Of a stretch of DNA of 64,000 nucleotides, positions 59,647 through 64,000 are shown piece by piece. Location: NCBI RefSeq assembly GCF_015222005.1, contig NZ_JADFFL010000003.1, positions 310,001 through 374,000 of the forward strand, in the 5' to 3' direction. Each line of letters begins with the position of its first letter. Position 1 is the stretch's first letter. Below the pieces are notes generated by a model. It ran no database searches, was not told the DNA's origin, and worked only from the letters and a program-made list of their open reading frames with translations. Both the position numbers and the translations under genes were made by a program. This DNA comes from Mucilaginibacter myungsuensis (GTDB lineage: Bacteria > Bacteroidota > Bacteroidia > Sphingobacteriales > Sphingobacteriaceae).

Positions 59647-60966
59647 ATGTCATTTAAAGATTTTAATTTAATTGAGCCTATTTTAAAGGCTCTGAATACC
59701 GAGGGTTATACCACCCCCACCCCCATCCAGGCCCAGTCTATACCCATCATCCTAAAAAAACGCGATCTGTTAGGTTGCGCCCAAACAGGTACGGGTAAAA
59801 CGGCCGCCTTCTCTATCCCTATCCTGCAGTTATTGTATCAGGACAAACAACAGCATAAAGAGCAAAAGACCATCAAGACGCTGATCTTGACCCCGACCCG
59901 CGAGTTGGCTATCCAGATCGCTGAAAGTATCGCGGCTTACGGTCGCCATACCGGTTTAAAACATTTGGTGATCTTTGGCGGTGTATCTCAAAACCCGCAG
60001 ACCGAAGCCTTAAGAAAAGGTGTTGATATTTTGGTAGCCACCCCTGGCCGTTTGCTGGACCTGATGAACCAGGGTTTTATCAAGCTGGATCATCTGAAAA
60101 TATTGGTATTGGACGAAGCCGACCGTATGCTGGATATGGGCTTTGTGCATGATGTTAAACGCATTATAGCCAAGGTGCCTAAACAACGCCAAACACTGTT
60201 CTTTTCGGCTACCATGCCGAATGAGATACAGGCATTGGCCGATAGCATCCTGAACAATCCTGAGCGTGTAGAAGTTGCCCCGGTATCATCTACCGCCGAA
60301 ACTATCCAACAAGCTTTATATTATGTGGATAAGGATGATAAACGCGGCTTGTTGCTGCATATCCTTAAAGATAAGTCTATTGCTACGGCCCTAGTTTTCA
60401 CCCGTACCAAACATGGTGCCGATAAGGTAGTGAAAGACCTGAGCAAAGCCGGCATTACTGCCGAGGCTATCCACGGTAACAAATCACAAAATGCTCGTCA
60501 GCGTGCGCTGACCAACTTTAAGGCCCGCACCACCAGGATCTTGGTAGCTACAGATATCGCTGCCCGCGGTATTGATATTGACGAGCTGACCCACGTGATC
60601 AACTACGAGATACCTAACATCCCCGAGACCTACGTACACCGTATCGGTCGTACCGGCAGGGCTGGTGCAAGCGGTATAGCTTTGTCTTTTTGCGATAACG
60701 ACGAGAAAGATTTCATCAAGGATATCCATAAACTGATAGCCAAGCAGATACCGGTAGAGGAAGAGCACCCTTTCCCGATGAAGCAACTGACCACGCAGCA
60801 ACGTATAGCGCAGGAACTTAAGAACGCCCCACAGGGCGGCGGTCGTTCTGGCCCGCGTAACCCGTCTGCATCTCGCAACCCTAACGCTAATAAGGCGGGC
60901 GGTAACGGCAACTGGCGCCGTGGCGGCAAACCGGGTGGTGGTAAACCAGGCGGTGGTAACAGATAG
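59647..60966 (+). CDS. RhlE-type DEAD-box RNA helicase
   Basis: A 439-residue helicase with Q motif ([11 protein letters not shown]), motif [12 protein letters not shown], Ia [29 protein letters not shown], and [15 protein letters not shown]. The C-terminus is Gly/Asn/Arg-rich ([20 protein letters not shown]), as in RhlE. It unwinds RNA during ribosome assembly or decay, particularly in the cold. The long leader upstream would be expected for cold-shock regulation. A terminator follows immediately. Confidence 0.95.
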   Translation: MSFKDFNLIEPILKALNTEGYTTPTPIQAQSIPIILKKRDLLGCAQTGTGKTAAFSIPILQLLYQDKQQHKEQKTIKTLILTPTRELAIQIAESIAAYGRHTGLKHLVIFGGVSQNPQTEALRKGVDILVATPGRLLDLMNQGFIKLDHLKILVLDEADRMLDMGFVHDVKRIIAKVPKQRQTLFFSATMPNEIQALADSILNNPERVEVAPVSSTAETIQQALYYVDKDDKRGLLLHILKDKSIATALVFTRTKHGADKVVKDLSKAGITAEAIHGNKSQNARQRALTNFKARTTRILVATDIAARGIDIDELTHVINYEIPNIPETYVHRIGRTGRAGASGIALSFCDNDEKDFIKDIHKLIAKQIPVEEEHPFPMKQLTTQQRIAQELKNAPQGGGRSGPRNPSASRNPNANKAGGNGNWRRGGKPGGGKPGGGNR

Positions 60967-60985
60967 TCCTTCCTGATCAAATAAT

Positions 60986-61030
60986 AACGGCTTTTAAACA
61001 TTGCTTACGCGGTGCTTAAAAGCCGTTTTT
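60986..61030 (+). terminator. Terminator of the RNA helicase gene
   Basis: AACGGCTTTTAA (60,986-60,997) pairs with TTAAAAGCCGTT (61,016-61,027), followed by TTT. A second half-copy, TTTAAAAGCCGTTTTTGC, occurs at ~61,084-61,101. Confidence 0.85.
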
Positions 61031-61202
61031 GTATTGGGGGATACCGCAGCATGCGTCCATTCGGGCGCAATTGACGCAAGGGTGTTTAAAAGCCGTTTTT
61101 GCTTTCGGAATATCGCAACGTTAACAAACAGTTTATCAGGGCTTAATATGTTTACGATCGCTAAACATTGCCATAACATGCGTAGGTTAATTTTAACCCG
61201 AC

Positions 61203-62204
61203 ATGAAAATTTTATACGCGATACAAGGTACCGGCAACGGTCATTTAAGCCGGTCGATGGATATTGTGCCCCTGCTGCAAAAATACGGGCAGGTTGATGT
61301 AGTAGTAAGCGGCGTTCAGGGCGATCTTAAACTGCCGTTCCCGGTCAAATACCAGTTCCACGGGTTGGGATTTATTTTTGGTAAGTCGGGCGGGGTAGAT
61401 CTGCTCAAAAGTTTTTACAAAGCCAAGCTGCGCCTGTTCCTTAAAGAGATACAAAAGCTCCCGGTAGAGGATTACGACCTGGTGATCAACGATTTTGAGC
61501 CCGTTACATCCTGGGCCTGTTACCTGAAAAACAAGTTCAGTGTGGGGCTAAGCCACCAGGCAGCCGTAGTAGCCGAAGGTTCGCCCAAGGCCGACGATGT
61601 AGATGTGATGGGTAAATTCATCCTGGAATATTACTCGCCGGCTAGCGTAAAGTATGGCTTCCATTTCAATAAGTTCGATGACAATATGTTCACGCCGGTC
61701 ATCCGTCAGCAAGTGCGGGATCAAGTGGTGAGCGATCAGGGACATTATACGGTTTACCTGCCCGCTTACGATGATAGCAGGCTGATAAAACGCCTGTCGG
61801 AGTTTAAGGATGTGCGCTGGGAGGTATTCTCTAAACACAACAAAAAAGTGCTGAAGCATCGCAATGTGCATATACAGCCCATCAACAATCAAAAATTTAT
61901 AGAGAGCATGGCCGGCGCGTCGGGGATACTTTGCGGGGCGGGCTTCGAGACCCCAGCCGAAGCTTTGTACATGAAAAAGAAGCTGTTAGTGATACCTATG
62001 AAAAGCCAGTACGAGCAACACCTGAATGCAGCCGCGCTAAAGCAAATGGGCGTACCGGTGATAAAAAGCTTAAAGGAAAAACACTTCCCTGTTTTAAGCG
62101 ATTGGATAGAGAATGGTAAGATTATCGGTGTAGATTATCCTAACGAGACGGCCGATGTTATAAATATGATCATCAAAAAACACGGCCCGGCTCATTCCGC
62201 ATAG
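61203..62204 (+). CDS. GT28-like glycosyltransferase, probable cell-envelope type
   Basis: A 333-residue protein with the glycosyltransferase B fold. The N-terminus IQGTGNGHLSRSMDIVPLLQ is the phosphate/acceptor loop of the MJ1255/VC2487-like family. The C-terminal half has SMAGASGILCGAGFETPAEA and KLLVIPMKSQYEQHLNAAAL, the nucleotide-sugar binding pattern of GT28. There is no signal peptide or membrane span. It probably transfers a sugar to a lipid or envelope polymer and may belong with the exopolysaccharide genes that follow 215 bp downstream. The sugar and acceptor are not known. Confidence 0.85.
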   Translation: MKILYAIQGTGNGHLSRSMDIVPLLQKYGQVDVVVSGVQGDLKLPFPVKYQFHGLGFIFGKSGGVDLLKSFYKAKLRLFLKEIQKLPVEDYDLVINDFEPVTSWACYLKNKFSVGLSHQAAVVAEGSPKADDVDVMGKFILEYYSPASVKYGFHFNKFDDNMFTPVIRQQVRDQVVSDQGHYTVYLPAYDDSRLIKRLSEFKDVRWEVFSKHNKKVLKHRNVHIQPINNQKFIESMAGASGILCGAGFETPAEALYMKKKLLVIPMKSQYEQHLNAAALKQMGVPVIKSLKEKHFPVLSDWIENGKIIGVDYPNETADVINMIIKKHGPAHSA

Positions 62205-62418
62205 TTTTAAAATACCAAAAAAAGCGTTTTCAGTAGTAAGAATGGATTTTTTATTTATTTTTACAGAGATAATAAAATTTATGATTACTTATTTAAGTAA
62301 GCGATTTAATTATCAAAAAGACTTTTAGATGGAGCTTTTTTTGCTAATTTAACATCTTTATTTCAAGTCTTAAGATCGCAAGAGGTTTCATTACCGTATA
62401 TTGGGTTATTAATTTAAA

Positions 62419-62790
62419 ATGAAGAAAGTTATACTGATCGTTGACGACGACCTGGGTATTTTAAAATTGCTCAATTTTATCCTCTCAAAGGAATACGAAA
62501 TAGTGGTTAAGACCAATGGTTTCGATGCTCTGGATTGGCTGGAGTTAGGCAATCTTCCCGACCTGATCATATCCGACCTTGCTATGCCGACCTTTGACGG
62601 ACAGGCATTTGTGAAGAACGTGAAGATCAGCGGCTTTTATGGCGATATCCCTGTTGTACTGTTGTCTGCCGCGCACGATCTGGACGAGCAAGTGGGCAAA
62701 ATGCCTTTCCGGGTAGAAGCTTTTCTGCAAAAACCTTTCAACCCTAATATTTTAAAGACCGAGATCAGTAAAATTTTGCAATTATCATGA
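62419..62790 (+). CDS. Single-domain response regulator
   Basis: A 123-residue receiver only: acidic Asp9 and Asp10, phosphoacceptor Asp53 in LIISDLAMP, a Ser in VVLLSAAHD and Lys in AFLQKPFNP. There is no output domain. Its last 4 bp overlap the ATG of the next gene (ATGA), indicating translational coupling, so the phosphorylated protein may act on the pseudoreceiver part of that enzyme. No histidine kinase lies nearby. Confidence 0.92.
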   Translation: MKKVILIVDDDLGILKLLNFILSKEYEIVVKTNGFDALDWLELGNLPDLIISDLAMPTFDGQAFVKNVKISGFYGDIPVVLLSAAHDLDEQVGKMPFRVEAFLQKPFNPNILKTEISKILQLS

Positions 62791-63878
62791 TGCACACCAC
62801 AACTGATTGGAACGAGAGCGCCGGATTGCGCGTACGTTTGGCTTATGCCGGTACCCAACTCCGCGATTCGATATTTGCCGAGTTACCGGCACATTACCAG
62901 ATCACATCTAACGATACGGTAAAACAGCTTGACGATTACCTGGCCGAGCAATCCATCCTAAGTATGCCCGATATTGTGGTAGCCGAGGTTGATGATGCCG
63001 GCGAGACCATGAAATTTGTCGAGCGTATTAAAAAGAACGGCCTTTTCAAGCAAATGCTTATCGTGTTGGTATCGGCTAAAGTGGATCCTGAACTGAAAAA
63101 GCAAGCCATCAAGCTAAAGGTGAACGACCTTTACAGCATGCCGATCAACCTGGGCCACCTGCGCGAGCGTTTGAACTTTTTGGTGAACTTTAAACTGATC
63201 AAACCTACCCTGGCCGAACTTTCTGAAAAAGTGGATACCACCTACAAACTGCCTCCTGGTAAGCGTGCTATGGATATCTTCTTTTCGGGCATGGCTTTGT
63301 TGATGCTGTCGCCGGTATTTTTGGTGGTGGCGTTGGCTATTAAATTCGGATCTAAAGGCCCTATCATTTACAAGAGCAAACGTGTTGGTACCGGTTACCA
63401 CGTGTTCGATTTTTATAAGTTCCGCTCGATGCGTAGCGATGCCGATCAGTTGTTGGCCAAAATGGCTATCGAGAACAATCAGTACGCAGTTGAGGAGACC
63501 GGCGCTAAAGCCGCTTCTTTTGTAAAGATCAAGAATGACCCGCGCATTACCAAGTTGGGAGCATTTTTACGCAGCAGCAGTATTGACGAGTTGCCACAGT
63601 TTTTCAACATTTTAAAAGGCGATATGTCTATCGTTGGCAACCGCCCTTTACCGGTTTACGAAGCCGAGATGCTAACCTCTAACGAGTGGGCAATGAGGTT
63701 CTTAGGTCCCGCAGGGCTTACCGGCCTTTGGCAGGTGACCAAGCGTGGTAAAGACGACATGAGCGAGCGCGAACGCAAAAAGCTTGATAACTTTTATGCC
63801 CAGAACTATTCAATTTTATTAGATCTTAAGATTATCTTTAGCACAATTCCGGCCTTGTTCCAGAAAGAAAAAGTGTGA
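62787..63878 (+). CDS. Pseudoreceiver-sugar transferase fusion (exopolysaccharide initiating enzyme)
   Basis: A 363-residue protein. Residues ~1-135 have a receiver-like pattern without the conserved acid pair (LRVRLAYAGTQLRD) and with AEVDD where the Asp is expected, so it is a probable pseudoreceiver. Residues ~158-363 are a bacterial sugar transferase (WcaJ/PglC type): KRAMDIFFSGMALLMLSPVF (membrane helix), GPIIYKSKRVGTGYHVF, FYKFRSMRSDAD, NDPRITKLGAFLRSSSIDEL, ILKGDMSIVGNRPLP and GLTGLWQVTKRG. It attaches the first sugar phosphate to undecaprenyl phosphate. The fusion may link polymer synthesis to signalling. Confidence 0.88.
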   Translation: MMHTTTDWNESAGLRVRLAYAGTQLRDSIFAELPAHYQITSNDTVKQLDDYLAEQSILSMPDIVVAEVDDAGETMKFVERIKKNGLFKQMLIVLVSAKVDPELKKQAIKLKVNDLYSMPINLGHLRERLNFLVNFKLIKPTLAELSEKVDTTYKLPPGKRAMDIFFSGMALLMLSPVFLVVALAIKFGSKGPIIYKSKRVGTGYHVFDFYKFRSMRSDADQLLAKMAIENNQYAVEETGAKAASFVKIKNDPRITKLGAFLRSSSIDELPQFFNILKGDMSIVGNRPLPVYEAEMLTSNEWAMRFLGPAGLTGLWQVTKRGKDDMSERERKKLDNFYAQNYSILLDLKIIFSTIPALFQKEKV

Positions 63879-63884
63879 TCGCCA

Positions 63885-64000
63885 ATGTCTGTAAAATATA
63901 AGCTGATAATCACCATATTGATCTCTCTGTTCACCGCGGGCCAATTAAGCGCCCAGGTGTTAGGCGGCACCCGCAAGGATGGCGACCAGGAGAGCATGTT
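63885..64000 (+). CDS. Exported protein, 5' part only (continues beyond window)
   Basis: ATG at 63,885 begins MSVKYKLIITILISLFTAGQ and LSAQ, a clear signal peptide; the frame is open to the window end. It starts 6 bp after the sugar transferase and probably belongs to the same exopolysaccharide operon. The product cannot be named from 38 residues. Confidence 0.65.
   Translation, partial: MSVKYKLIITILISLFTAGQLSAQVLGGTRKDGDQESM

Overview
The window comes from a member of the Bacteroidota, most likely a Sphingobacteriaceae such as Mucilaginibacter or Pedobacter. This is inferred from a SusC/SusD pair, a type IX secretion C-terminal domain (CHU_C/gliding type), a two-component regulator with a Reg_prop/Y_Y_Y sensor, GH78 and GH95 enzymes, DUF4369-thioredoxin fusions, and repeated TAnnTTTG promoter elements with a TTG/TTTG about 18-20 bp upstream. 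No species is claimed.

Region 1 (1-17,776) is the right-hand part of a siphovirus-like prophage. The structural genes lie on the + strand: the end of a tape-measure protein, a tail-assembly chaperone with a probable -1 frameshift extension, tail proteins, a ClpP-like head protease, a major capsid protein with an inserted domain, a probable tail-tube protein, portal, neck protein, collagen-like fibre, beta-propeller and a small membrane/coiled-coil protein. Three minus-strand cargo genes interrupt the operon, one of them encoding a four-helix-bundle protein. No integrase, terminase or lysis gene is visible. Many gene junctions carry host-type inverted or tandem repeats, and the tail-to-head order is atypical, so the element looks long-resident or domesticated. 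It ends against two minus-strand tRNA-Leu genes, whose 3' ends face the phage, as expected for an attachment site.

Region 2 (17.8-38.6 kb) holds two tRNA-Leu and two identical tRNA-Lys genes, a YCF48-like exported protein, a SusC/SusD nutrient-uptake pair, a large T9SS-type propeller protein, an exported serine hydrolase, an ECF sigma factor, a lipoprotein, and a LuxR-type response regulator with a large hybrid-like propeller histidine kinase. It ends with a membrane protein plus a periplasmic YtkA-like protein that both carry repeated histidine motifs, a candidate metal-handling pair.

Region 3 (38.6-57.3 kb) starts with a structured intergenic element. It then encodes an M28-type peptidase, a FabG/two-hotdog trio whose dehydratase residues are split between the two hotdog proteins, a metallophosphoesterase, alpha-L-rhamnosidase (GH78), a cell-wall amidase, an NAD-dependent epimerase, an arginase-fold pseudoenzyme, a CBM9/DOMON-like protein, an esterase, a GH95 alpha-L-fucosidase, a thioredoxin-like protein and an M1 aminopeptidase. 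Together these suggest growth on plant or microbial polysaccharides.

Region 4 (57.3-64 kb) has a Crp/Fnr regulator and a DUF308 membrane protein that share a palindromic operator, the PdeM-like phosphoesterase, an RhlE-type RNA helicase, a GT28-like glycosyltransferase, and the start of an exopolysaccharide module: a single-domain response regulator overlapping a pseudoreceiver-sugar transferase fusion, followed by a truncated exported protein.
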